The notes under the pieces: generated by a model
The model's database searches: none
Told to the model about the DNA's origin: nothing
What the model saw: only the letters and a program-made list of their open reading frames with translations
Position numbers and translations under genes: made by a program
From: JANXQG01 sp964615095
GTDB taxonomy: Bacteria; Planctomycetota; Planctomycetia; Pirellulales; Thermoguttaceae
NCBI GenBank assembly: GCA_964615095.1
Contig: CAZTPX010000007.1
Coordinates: 1 to 64,000 of the forward strand
DNA length: 64,000 bases
Direction of reading: 5' to 3'
Part shown: positions 1-7,656 of the stretch, one piece after another
Layout of the letters: each line of letters opens with the position of its first letter
How positions within the stretch are numbered: position 1 is the first letter of the stretch

Positions 1-407
1 TCACAAACGACCTGTGTCAATACTAATGTTGCAGATTTATTGCGATGAGCCATATGCGACAGCCCCGTATCCGTGATCGGGGTGTTAATGAGCAGTAATC
101 GTTTCAGTTGGGGCACTTTTGAAATGTTTGCAAACGCTGCATCGGTGATCTGAGCGTTATCCAGCTCCAGGGATTGGAGGTGTGGCAAGCTTGCGAGATG
201 CTCCAACTCGGCGTTGGTCAGCTTGCTTTTGCTGAAAGCTACGCCAATAACCAGCTTGCCCGGACTCTTTTCATCCCTGGTGACCTTGCCGCCGAGTTTC
301 TCGATCTCGGCAATCGCCTTCGCTTCGTCCACCTTCGGTTCGGCCGCCCAGCAGAGAACAGGGGCAAGCGACAAGACCAGCATCAGCAGGAGAATGGCAC
401 GGTTCAT
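1..407 (-). CDS. Leucine-rich-repeat protein with signal peptide, partial
   Basis: The gene reads leftward from an ATG at 407 and stays open to base 1, so its C-terminus lies outside the window. The first ~21 residues (MNRAILLLMLVLSLAPVLCW...) form a clear secretion signal. A Lys/Glu-rich stretch follows, then leucine-rich repeats of the type L-x-x-L-x-L-x-x-x-x-I-T-D-x-x, for example around LQSLELDNAQITDAAF. This repeat style is common in planctomycete LRR proteins and recurs in the gene at 5340-6431, so the two may be paralogues. Such repeats usually mediate protein binding; no enzymatic domain is visible and no specific role can be given. Confidence 0.75.
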   Translation of the reverse strand, partial: MNRAILLLMLVLSLAPVLCWAAEPKVDEAKAIAEIEKLGGKVTRDEKSPGKLVIGVAFSKSKLTNAELEHLASLPHLQSLELDNAQITDAAFANISKVPQLKRLLLINTPITDTGLSHMAHRNKSATLVLTQVVC

Positions 408-610
408 GGTATTGCATTTCTAATCGTAGAATAGCAGAAGCCGCCGGGCAGTCGCACCTCTGCTTGTACCAACGGCCTATTCATCTTCGCCGCTGGCTTG
501 GCCGCCGTCAACTGGCTACGCCGCAATGCCTTTCATTTGCGTCTTTCCGCTTATCGATTATCCTGGAAAGTAGCGACCTCATCTTGAATCCACAACTTTC
601 GGGTGGCACC

Positions 611-979
611 ATGGCTGCAATCAACGGACATCGCGACACGCTTCTCATTCTTCGGGCACGGCTTTTGGGCGACATGGGACAAATGGCCAACGCGGCCCTC
701 AGCAATATCGATGTCATGCGGATGCCCAGCGACATGGCCGACATCGGCACCGACGCCTTCGAGCAGGAACTGACCCTCGATCTTCTGGGCAACGAGAAGG
801 AAGTTCTGGGCCAAATCGATGCCGCCCTCAAGCGAATCGAGGATGGCAGCTACGGCCGTTGCGAGGAGTGCGGCCATAGCATTGCCAAGGCTCGGTTGGA
901 CGCAATTCCCTATGCTGCACTCTGCGTTCGATGTGCATCGCGGGAAGAGACCGGGCGTCCACATCGTAAGCCGAGGTAG
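611..979 (+). CDS. DksA/TraR-type C4 zinc-finger protein
   Basis: The 122-residue protein has an N-terminal helical region rich in Glu/Asp/Leu and a C-terminal C4 zinc finger with Cys84, Cys87, Cys105 and Cys108 (CEEC ... CVRC). This is the DksA/TraR zinc-finger layout. Family members bind in the RNA polymerase secondary channel and alter promoter response to nutrient stress, so a transcription-modulating role is inferred. The frame is open back to 464, but that extension looks non-coding; the ATG at 611 begins MAAINGHRDTLL and gives a normal family length. The ribosome site is weak (gggtgg). It stands alone, with a repeat-rich spacer downstream. Confidence 0.8.
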   Translation: MAAINGHRDTLLILRARLLGDMGQMANAALSNIDVMRMPSDMADIGTDAFEQELTLDLLGNEKEVLGQIDAALKRIEDGSYGRCEECGHSIAKARLDAIPYAALCVRCASREETGRPHRKPR

Positions 980-991
980 CCATCGTCGGCG

Positions 992-1278
992 TTCCTGCTG
1001 GCCCCATCAGCCCCATTTGGTGCTGACCGCCTCTGCCGACCTCGCGAGCCCCAAATGAGGCAATGCCCACTCTTCTGGTGCATAAGTAGTGGCACAGTAG
1101 GTGGCATGTTTGCACTCGAATAGGTGGGCTACATCCCAGTCCAGCCCATTCCTGCTCGCCAGCCTCATTTGGGGCCGACGGCTACTCGCCGCCCCGCAGC
1201 CTCAAATGAGGCAATCGCAGCCCTTCTGGTGCATAAGTCATATAGCAATAGGTGGTATGCTTGCACTCGAATAGGTGG
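992..1278 (+). repeat. Two direct repeats of ~135 bp, each carrying an internal palindrome
   Basis: Two imperfect copies lie at about 992-1127 and 1147-1278, offset by ~150 bp. Both start with ttcctgctg or ttcctgctc and end with gcactcgaataggtgg. In copy 2, cctcatttgggg pairs with the downstream ctcaaatgagg to form a hairpin; copy 1 has a similar pairing. The central segment cttctggtgcataagt is shared. No open frame with coding character crosses the copies. They look like a small hairpin-bearing repeat family duplicated in tandem. Confidence 0.7.
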
Positions 1279-1919
1279 TCGGCAGTTGTACCACAAGACG
1301 TGTTCTGGGGTACAAGCCGCCCGCAACGCAGATTCACCATAGATATACTGTCACCGTTGCCCCAGCATCGCCAGCCGCACGCAACTCCCGGCGGCAGCCT
1401 GTCCTTATCGCCTTGCCGCTTTGCGACGCTGGGCCCGGCCGACCCCGCAAGCAAGGTGAACCGCCGACCCCGCCCTCGTCCGCGACCCGTGAATTCCCCG
1501 CAAAAACCAGGGGATTTCGACCGCCCCACTCTAACGGGTTATTGTCCGGGAGAGGACAGGTTGTTGGCATGGGGCGAGAGCGAGGTATCTGGCGTGATAC
1601 TTGGATGCCTGATTCGACGTTGATCTGCTTGATGTTAGCGGTGCCTTGCCCGCCACCGGCCACGATCATCGCCGCAGTTTCGCTTTCGGACGCCGCCGGG
1701 GTTCATGAAATCCATCGCAAGTTGCCAGGTGACCTTCCACAGACCTTCCACAAAGCTTCCACAGGTTGTCCATAGACAACGTAATTTCCTGGTGCATACT
1801 GAGGGCATCGCCGGTTTTGCTACGTCGCAGTCGTTGCGATAGGCATTGGCGAAAGCGGAGACGGAACGCGGACCAGGTCGCTTGATGCGAAGCTGCAGCA
1901 TTTGATGAAAGACGGTGAT
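1279..1919. other. Non-coding spacer with phased 11-bp repeats
   Basis: No convincing gene is seen in these ~640 bases; open frames on both strands look like GC-rich noise. Just upstream of the HAF gene the octamer cttccaca occurs at 1734, 1745 and 1756, exactly 11 bp apart, with a degenerate fourth unit near 1767. Repeats spaced by one helical turn suggest a protein-binding array or promoter control region for the gene at 1920; this is inference. Confidence 0.5.
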
Positions 1920-3050
1920 ATGAGAAGGTTAATTTTGCTGTTGTCTGTTTTGCCTTGGGTTTATGTAAACCAAACTCTTGCTGCCACCCCTCAATACTCC
2001 GTGACCGACTTGGGGACACTCCCCGGCTATTCATCGGCGAGTTACGCCTACGGCATCAACGACAGCGGACAGGTTGTCGGCTACTCTCTAAGCAACATCG
2101 CGACCTCCTGGCAGAGCTTTCTCTACAGCGGGGGAACAATTCAAAATATGGGAACTCTTGGCGGCTACACGTATAACAGCTTTGCATCCGCGATCAACAA
2201 CGGCGGATCGATCGTGGGAGAGATTTATTCTAGCAGCAGTCCTCACGCCTTCTTGTTCAACAACGGAACGATGCATGATCTGGGCACATTTGGCGGCCCG
2301 TCCAGCTACGCCTATGGCATCAACAGCAGTGGGCAAGTCGTAGGTCGGGCCGATGGAAACGGTGGAATCTACGGTGGCTACCCTACTTACGCTTTTCTCT
2401 ATAGTGGCGGAATGATGCAAAACCTCGGCACGCTCGGCGGTGCGGATAGCTATGCGTACGGCATCAACGATAGCGGACAGGTCGTGGGTGTCGCGTGGAA
2501 CAGCAATCAATACGAACATGCATTTCTGTACACCGGCGGAACGATGTACGACTTGGGGACGCTCGGTGGTACATCCAGCCAGGCCAATGCGATAAACAAT
2601 GGAGGGCAGATTGTTGGGGACGCCGAGACCAGCAGCGGCTCCTATCACGCCTTCCTGTATGAAAATGGGGCGATGCAGGACTTGGGCACGCTCTCCAATT
2701 ACACCTACTCTAGCGACGCTCTGGGCGTCAACGACGGCGGGCTGATCGTAGGCGACGCCCAGAATGGCGGCGACGCCGACGACGGCAACTACGAACATGC
2801 CTTCCTATACAGCGGCGGAACGATGTACGACGTCAACAGCCTGATCCCCACGACTTCTGGTTGGACTGTAGATGCAGCGGAGGCCATTAACGCTGAAGGC
2901 GAGATCGTCGGCTATGGCACCAATTCCAGTGGGCAAACGCACGCCTTACTCCTAACGCCCACTCCCGAACCATCCACCTTCGTACTCGTCGGTGTCGGTG
3001 CCATCAGCCTCGCTGCTTACGCGTGGCAGAAGCGAAGGCAATCAGCATAG
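1920..3050 (+). CDS. HAF-repeat extracellular protein with PEP-CTERM anchor
   Basis: The 376-residue secreted protein starts with a signal peptide (MRRLILLLSVLPWVYVNQTLAA). It then consists of tandem ~45-residue repeats built on D-L-G-T-L-G-G, I-N-x-x-G-Q-V-V-G and H-A-F-L-Y-x-G-G, the HAF extracellular repeat. The C-terminus carries the PEP-CTERM sorting signal: PEPSTF, a hydrophobic segment, then KRRQSA. Family knowledge says exosortase/archaeosortase-type enzymes recognise this tail at the envelope. In-frame ATG/TTG codons exist at 1905 and 1902; ATG 1920 places the signal peptide at the N-terminus. A near-identical but partial second copy lies at 6507-6681 plus 15087-15343, split by a transposon. 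Confidence 0.85.
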   Translation: MRRLILLLSVLPWVYVNQTLAATPQYSVTDLGTLPGYSSASYAYGINDSGQVVGYSLSNIATSWQSFLYSGGTIQNMGTLGGYTYNSFASAINNGGSIVGEIYSSSSPHAFLFNNGTMHDLGTFGGPSSYAYGINSSGQVVGRADGNGGIYGGYPTYAFLYSGGMMQNLGTLGGADSYAYGINDSGQVVGVAWNSNQYEHAFLYTGGTMYDLGTLGGTSSQANAINNGGQIVGDAETSSGSYHAFLYENGAMQDLGTLSNYTYSSDALGVNDGGLIVGDAQNGGDADDGNYEHAFLYSGGTMYDVNSLIPTTSGWTVDAAEAINAEGEIVGYGTNSSGQTHALLLTPTPEPSTFVLVGVGAISLAAYAWQKRRQSA

Positions 3051-3320
3051 CCCGCCGCATGTCCGCACTTTGTAAACGTGAATAAGGTCATGCTGCTGGC
3101 ATGCTCTGCCGCTAATCCGCTAAGAAACTTGCTCCCTTGCGGTCCTTGATGTGCCAGCCCCTCTTCTTACCGCTCTTCCCGAGCACTACTGCCAAGCTGC
3201 CGGAATACCGGCATTCCCGCTTTGGAACTATTTTCCGCCGCTAAGCGTCAAATCCAGGGCTAGTGGCGTACTCGCCACCTCCGTAGTACGATAGAGAATA
3301 ACCCTGCTGAGGAACCTGTC

Positions 3321-4832
3321 ATGCCAAGTCGCGTATTCGTGCCTTTTCTGCCGCTCTTGGTCCTGTCTGCCCCTCTGCACGCCGCCGTGGACCTCGTCAC
3401 TTTGCCCACCCGCGAAACTACGCAGCTCACGATCTACAACTCGGAAGACATCACCATGGTTCGCGAGCACCGCCTGCTGACCGTCAAAGAGGGCGTCAAC
3501 CGCATCCAGTTCTCCTGGGCCAACACGCTCATCGACCCGACCTCCATCGAGTTCCGCATCCTCGACCAGCAGGACAAGGTCGATCTGGTGGATACCACCT
3601 TCCCCGCCGGCCGCAACGACGCCTTGCAATGGAACATCAAGAGCCAGGTGGCCGGCAAGATCGCCGTTGAGATCAGGTATTTCACGAGCGGTATCACGTG
3701 GGCAGCCGACTACGTGGGCATCGCCAACGAGGACGAAACGAAAATCAACCTGACAGGCTACGTGCGGGTGACGAACGGGTCGGGCGAGCAGTACGACAAC
3801 GCGGAAACTCGGCTGGTGGTCGGCAACATCAACCTAGTAGAGAAGATCGCGGATTTGGCGAGGAGGCCGGCACCAGAATCACAGACAATCGTGCAGCCTC
3901 CGCGCGAGATGCCGAAAGGGCTGATGCACCGCCGCAAGGAGACGTATGAGAAGCTCGATAAGGCACTTCACGACGCGGAAGAGGATGAAAAGGGTGGTGA
4001 ATACGACGCGGCGAAGAAGCCCAAGCAGGTCATCAAGCAGGGCCTCTCCGAATATTTCCTCTTCACCATCGAAGGCCGCGAGGACATCAAGGACAAGGAG
4101 CCCAAGCGGCTCGTGGCCCTGAAGGTCGCCGAAGTGCCGCTGGAATCAGTCTACAAGCTCACCGACCGTACCCGCGACCAGGGCTTCACCAAGTTCTACC
4201 GCTTTAAGAACGTCAAGCTCCTGGACGAACAGGGGAAAGAGAAGAAGCTCTCGGCGATGGAGAACCTCGGGCTCTCGCCGCTGCCCAACGGCACCGTCAG
4301 GCTCTTCTCCGAATACGCCAACCACGATCTGGCCTACGTCGGCGGCACTGAGACCAAGTACGTGCCCATCGGCGACCGTGTGGAGGTCAATGTCGGCCCC
4401 GACAAGGACATTACCATCAGTCGTCGCGTGAAAGACCAGAAGATCGGCAACGTCATCGCCCGGCAGTACAAACGCAGGCTCGATAACGAATTCGTGCTGT
4501 ACTACGACCTGGTCGATTACGACGAGACCTTCTTCTACGAGGAAGAGCTGGTTTCCGGCAAGCCCGCCAAGATCGAAGTTGAAAGGCAGTTCGACGCCAA
4601 CGTGGTGCTCTGGGGCTCGGAAGGCGAGCCGAAAGGCTGGACGAGCGACGAGGCCGGAGCGTACGTCGATCTGCACACCGCTGGGCACGTCGAACGGGTC
4701 GATCAGCAGCACGTCAAGTATTTTCTGGACCTGAAGCCCGGAAAGAAGCAGACGGTGGCGTATAGCGTGACGTACAAACGAAGGAAGGTCGGGCCAGAGT
4801 TAAACACCGAGAAGAAGCGGGAGCCGCTTTAA
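3321..4832 (+). CDS. DUF4139-type secreted protein
   Basis: The 503-residue protein begins with a signal peptide (MPSRVFVPFLPLLVLSAPLHA). The rest resembles the DUF4139 family of beta-rich envelope proteins, with the typical phrases Y-x-x-G-I-T-W-x-A-D-Y near residue 128, R-F-K-N, G-L-S-P-L-P-N-G-T-V-R and V-G-P-D-x-D-I. A Lys/Glu-rich segment (~residues 195-235) is a probable helical insertion. The biochemical role of the family is unknown. The start ATG at 3321 is chosen because it carries the signal sequence. The next gene begins 4 bp after the stop, so the two may be cotranscribed. Confidence 0.7.
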   Translation: MPSRVFVPFLPLLVLSAPLHAAVDLVTLPTRETTQLTIYNSEDITMVREHRLLTVKEGVNRIQFSWANTLIDPTSIEFRILDQQDKVDLVDTTFPAGRNDALQWNIKSQVAGKIAVEIRYFTSGITWAADYVGIANEDETKINLTGYVRVTNGSGEQYDNAETRLVVGNINLVEKIADLARRPAPESQTIVQPPREMPKGLMHRRKETYEKLDKALHDAEEDEKGGEYDAAKKPKQVIKQGLSEYFLFTIEGREDIKDKEPKRLVALKVAEVPLESVYKLTDRTRDQGFTKFYRFKNVKLLDEQGKEKKLSAMENLGLSPLPNGTVRLFSEYANHDLAYVGGTETKYVPIGDRVEVNVGPDKDITISRRVKDQKIGNVIARQYKRRLDNEFVLYYDLVDYDETFFYEEELVSGKPAKIEVERQFDANVVLWGSEGEPKGWTSDEAGAYVDLHTAGHVERVDQQHVKYFLDLKPGKKQTVAYSVTYKRRKVGPELNTEKKREPL

Positions 4833-4836
4833 CCTC

Positions 4837-5286
4837 ATGCCAGACTACTTCACAGCTCGGTGCCCTCATTGCCTCCGGTCTATACGCGTTCACTCAGTGT
4901 CCGTTCTTCGGCTTGGCAGCTACTCCTACCACGTTCAGTGTGATTGTGGCACGGTTGAGGTTATAGACGGTGCATCTGGTGAGCACATTCCTGAAACGCT
5001 CAAGCAAGATGCGGAGCAACGGCGACTTGCGTCCGAGATTGCACAACGGATTGATCACGACCGACGCAAACTACCATCATGTCGGGGAAAAGTTGTGCTG
5101 AAGGATGCACGAGTGCGTGATCCAGTTCAGCAGCCTGACGGGACTTGGCAAGTTTACCAACTCGATGAGCACACGCAGGTGTTGTACGAGCCAGAGTCAG
5201 GTTTCTATCTACTACATGAGATGGGACGGGATCAACGCAAATTCCGCACGGTGGCGGACATTGCAAATCACCTATGTAACCGCTAG
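4837..5286 (+). CDS. Small protein with zinc-ribbon-like Cys pairs
   Basis: The 149-residue product is not recognised as a named family. Its N-terminus has two Cys pairs, CPHC (residues 9-12) and CDC (~35-37), compatible with a zinc ribbon. The middle is charged and helical; the C-terminus (around ESGFYLLHEMG) has a mixed alpha/beta look. It starts 4 bp after the upstream DUF4139 gene, which suggests translational coupling. No signal peptide is seen, so it is probably cytoplasmic. Confidence 0.55.
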   Translation: MPDYFTARCPHCLRSIRVHSVSVLRLGSYSYHVQCDCGTVEVIDGASGEHIPETLKQDAEQRRLASEIAQRIDHDRRKLPSCRGKVVLKDARVRDPVQQPDGTWQVYQLDEHTQVLYEPESGFYLLHEMGRDQRKFRTVADIANHLCNR

Positions 5287-5339
5287 CAACGCCTGAAATT
5301 GATCTGTGCCCGCGAGCTATCGAGTGCCCGACATCGATT

Positions 5340-6431
5340 ATGATTGCCACTATGGACGCCCCCACCCAAACCCGCTGGTTCCACTTCACGCCCAGCCGCT
5401 TCGTGATCGGGCTTCTCGCGGTCGAAGGTCTGCTGTGGCTGTCGGATAGGTTCGGCTGGCTGGGGTGGCACAAGGGCTATGCCGTGCTGACTGGTGTGGC
5501 GGTGGTTGGGCTGGCGATGGTGCTGTTGGGGTCATGGTTTTTTGCGGCCTTGCTCTTTCCGTGGCGATTCCAGTTCCGTTTGCGGTTGTTGCTGGCGATG
5601 GTGGTCGTCGTGGCTCTGCCGTGCAGTTGGCTGGCAGTCGAAATGAGAAAGGAACAACACGAGGTGACGCTGGTTGCACAGTTGGGCGGGAGCGTTGATT
5701 GGTCGTGGCCATCAGGACCAGCATGGCTGCAAAGTCGGCTGGGGGCGAGTCTCTTTTGTAACGTGCGTGGCGTCCACCTTAGTTCACTGCCAGTCACGGA
5801 CGCTGAGCTTGAGCGACTCCGGGGCTTAACCCACGTTACTTCGTTATATCTGGACGATACTCGGGTCACGGACGCGGGGCTTGAACAGATCGGAAGGATG
5901 ACGACACTGCGAGTGTTGCTTCTTAGCAACACTAAAACCACGGACGCCGGACTGGGCCACCTCAAGGGCCTGACGAAACTTGGACGGTTAGACCTCGACC
6001 AAACCAAGATCACGGACGCCGGACTGGAATGCCTCAGATGCATGCCTCGGCTCTGGTCATTGCATCTCGACGGAACTTGCGTCACGGACGCCGGACTGGA
6101 ATATGTGGAGGTTTTGACAGGACTAGAGTATTTGATCCTCTGCAACACCAAGGTCAGCGACGCCGGGCTGGAACACCTGACACGATTGGATCACCTAGAA
6201 TTGTTGATGCTCGGCGGCACCAGAGTCACAGACGATGGCCTAAAGCAGCTCAGTTGCTTACCGCACCTCCATGGTTTGGATCTCATCGGCACTCGGGTCA
6301 CGGACGCTGGGCTAGAGTTTCTCAAAGGGTTAGGCGAACTCCATGAATTGGACCTCAGCAAGACCAAGGTCACCGATGAAGGCGTCGCCAAGCTCCAGCA
6401 GGCCCTGCCCAACTGCAGAATCACCCGCTGA
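5340..6431 (+). CDS. Membrane-anchored leucine-rich-repeat protein
   Basis: The 363-residue protein has about three hydrophobic segments in its first ~105 residues (for example FVIGLLAVEGLLWL and LLLAMVVVVALPCSWL), then about ten ~24-residue leucine-rich repeats of the form L-x-x-L-x-L-x-x-T-x-V-T-D-A-G-L-E from ~residue 140 to the end. The repeats are probably exposed on one face of the membrane and bind protein partners; no catalytic domain is present. ATG 5340 is used; ATG 5355 (MDAPTQTRW) is equally possible since neither has a strong ribosome site. The final repeat is complete, so the gene is intact. The partial HAF copy starts ~75 bp downstream. Confidence 0.75.
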   Translation: MIATMDAPTQTRWFHFTPSRFVIGLLAVEGLLWLSDRFGWLGWHKGYAVLTGVAVVGLAMVLLGSWFFAALLFPWRFQFRLRLLLAMVVVVALPCSWLAVEMRKEQHEVTLVAQLGGSVDWSWPSGPAWLQSRLGASLFCNVRGVHLSSLPVTDAELERLRGLTHVTSLYLDDTRVTDAGLEQIGRMTTLRVLLLSNTKTTDAGLGHLKGLTKLGRLDLDQTKITDAGLECLRCMPRLWSLHLDGTCVTDAGLEYVEVLTGLEYLILCNTKVSDAGLEHLTRLDHLELLMLGGTRVTDDGLKQLSCLPHLHGLDLIGTRVTDAGLEFLKGLGELHELDLSKTKVTDEGVAKLQQALPNCRITR

Positions 6432-6506
6432 CGTGCCCGCCGCCGGTCCTCGACGCCCTTTCGATCGGCGTGAAGTCGCGAGGGACGGCAGCATCCTGAT
6501 CGCTCG

Positions 6507-6681
6507 CAACGGCGGATCGATCGTGGGAGAGATTTATTCTAGCAGCAGTCCTCACGCCTTCTTGTTCAACAACGGAACGATGCATGATCTGGGCACATTT
6601 GGCGGCCCGTCCAGCTACGCCTATGGCATCAACAGCAGTGGGCAAGTCGTAGGTCGGGCCGATGGAAACGGTGGAATCTAC
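6507..6681 (+). pseudogene. Left piece of a second, partial HAF-repeat gene
   Basis: These 175 bases are identical to 2198-2372 of the intact HAF gene. There is no signal peptide or start, so the duplication begins mid-gene. The fragment ends exactly at the left end of the IS66 element; its last 8 bases (GAATCTAC) are the target duplication. It reads in frame into the transposon for a few codons only. Confidence 0.9.
6674..6681 (+). repeat. Left 8-bp target site duplication of the IS66 element
   Basis: GAATCTAC here is repeated at 15087-15094. In the intact HAF gene this octamer occurs once, at 2365-2372, which proves it is target sequence and not part of the element. Confidence 0.93.
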
Positions 6682-6703
6682 GTAACCGTCAATAAATCGC
6701 CAG
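6682..6703 (+). repeat. IS66 left terminal inverted repeat
   Basis: The left end begins GTAACCGTCAATAAATCG. It matches the reverse complement of 15065-15086 at 18 of 22 positions, with mismatches at positions 5, 12, 13 and 19. Confidence 0.9.
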
Positions 6704-6770
6704 CCTTGCGGGCCGTGGTAAGCTGAGTGCGTGGGTTTGATTTATCCAGCGACACTCGGAGGACCAAGCA

Positions 6771-7130
6771 ATGGCGAAGGCCAACAGGGCGGATCGGCGG
6801 CGGTATTGGCAGGCGGTAGTTGAGCGCCAGCAGGCGAGCGGACAGAGCATCGTGGGGTTTTGCTCCAAGGAGGGGCTGGCCCCGGCGTCGTTTCATGCCT
6901 GGAAACGGCGGTTGCGGCGATCCCGGGGTGGAACCGAGCGGGAATTAGCGAACCAGGCCCTGGTTCCCGTGCAGATCGTCAGTGATCCCAAGGCTGATGC
7001 GGGACGCCTGGAAGTTCAGTGGTCAGGTGGCGTCGTGCTGCGGGTTCAAGGCTGCGACGCCCAGATGATTGGTGCGGTGGTGGCTGCTCTCTCGGCGGCC
7101 CCGGCAACACGAAGGACGCGGCCATGCTGA
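6771..7130 (+). CDS. tnpA: IS66-family accessory protein TnpA
   Basis: The 119-residue protein has the helix-turn-helix N-terminus of IS66 TnpA (about residues 10-45: YWQAVVERQQASGQSIVGFC ... FHAWKRRLR). Its C-terminal half carries the usual V-Q-I and V-x-W-x-x-G-V-x-L-R-V pattern. Family knowledge: TnpA and TnpB are small proteins needed with TnpC for transposition of many IS66 elements. The ATG at 6771 follows a good ribosome site (ggagg, 8 bases upstream). The end overlaps the tnpB start by 7 bases (ATGCTGA), the usual IS66 coupling. Confidence 0.9.
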   Translation: MAKANRADRRRYWQAVVERQQASGQSIVGFCSKEGLAPASFHAWKRRLRRSRGGTERELANQALVPVQIVSDPKADAGRLEVQWSGGVVLRVQGCDAQMIGAVVAALSAAPATRRTRPC

Positions 7131-7330
7131 CCTTGCCTTCGTCCCTTCGGGTCTTTGCCAAGACCGGTCCCACCGATATGCGAAAGTCGTTCGAGGGACT
7201 AGTCGGAGTGGTGGAGCGAGAACTGGGTCAGCAGGTGGAATCGGGCGACCTGTTTCTGTTCTTCAACCGACGTGGCGACCGCGTAAAGGTGTTGTGGTTT
7301 GCGGGCGACGGACTAGTCATTTGGTACAAG
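7124..7330 (+). pseudogene. tnpB: IS66 tnpB, 5' part (interrupted)
   Basis: The first 69 codons encode the start of IS66 TnpB: LRVFAKTGPTDMRKSFEGL, then F-L-F-F-N-R-R-x-D-R-V-K-V-L and the D-G-L-V-I-W-Y-K motif. Normal family members continue with R-L-E-x-G-T-F, but after the Lys codon ending at 7330 the sequence switches to unrelated residues. The missing part resumes at 9919. Joining 7124-7330 to 9919-10086 restores one frame of 124 codons with a perfect W-Y-K-R-L-E-L-G-T-F junction, so a nested element split the gene. Confidence 0.9.
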
Positions 7331-7363
7331 AAGCAAGAAGAAGACTACCCCCTTTCTTTCGTC

Positions 7364-7393
7364 TTTACAGAAAGTTACCGACCTGCCTATAAT
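7364..7393 (+). promoter_or_regulatory. Promoter for the nested recombinase genes
   Basis: TTTACA at 7364-7369 and a perfect TATAAT at 7388-7393 are separated by 18 bp. This sigma-70-like pair sits just inside the nested element, ~75 bp upstream of its first gene, so the element seems to bring its own promoter. Confidence 0.6.
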
Positions 7394-7458
7394 CTCGCTG
7401 GCTGGCCTACTGCGGCTGGCTGAATGGATAGAAGTTCACTCGCAATTGGTCCAAGGAG

Positions 7459-7656
7459 GTGACCCATGTCAGGAATCGTCGTACCAGTCGCTCCCCCCCG
7501 CGCCCGCACATCGTCGGGCGGTTATCGCTCGACCAACTCTGGAACCTGCTGACGGACGAGCAGCGCCAACAAACGCTGGCCACTCTCAGCGGCATCGTGC
7601 TTCGGCAACTCGACGCGCCTCGCGGCGTTCAGGAGGTGCACGATGAACGCTCGTGA
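7459..7656 (+). CDS. Small recombinase-associated protein, possibly frameshifted
   Basis: The reading frame gives 65 residues; its central part (IVGRLSLDQLWNLLTDEQRQ) is protein-like and consistent with a small gene that precedes such recombinases. It overlaps the recombinase start by 14 bp, so the two are probably coupled. The GTG at 7459 has no room for a ribosome site. An ideal one (AAGGAGGTGACCC) instead precedes an ATG at 7466 in a different frame, and that frame meets this one at a run of seven C (7493-7499). One missing or extra C, or a -1 slip, would fuse them into one protein. Function is unknown. Confidence 0.5.
   Translation: MTHVRNRRTSRSPPRPHIVGRLSLDQLWNLLTDEQRQQTLATLSGIVLRQLDAPRGVQEVHDERS

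Noticed and set aside
1252..1775. Overlapping open frames of 123 and 166 codons before the HAF gene
   Set aside because: Proline/arginine-rich, mutually overlapping, without ribosome sites or motifs; treated as spacer.
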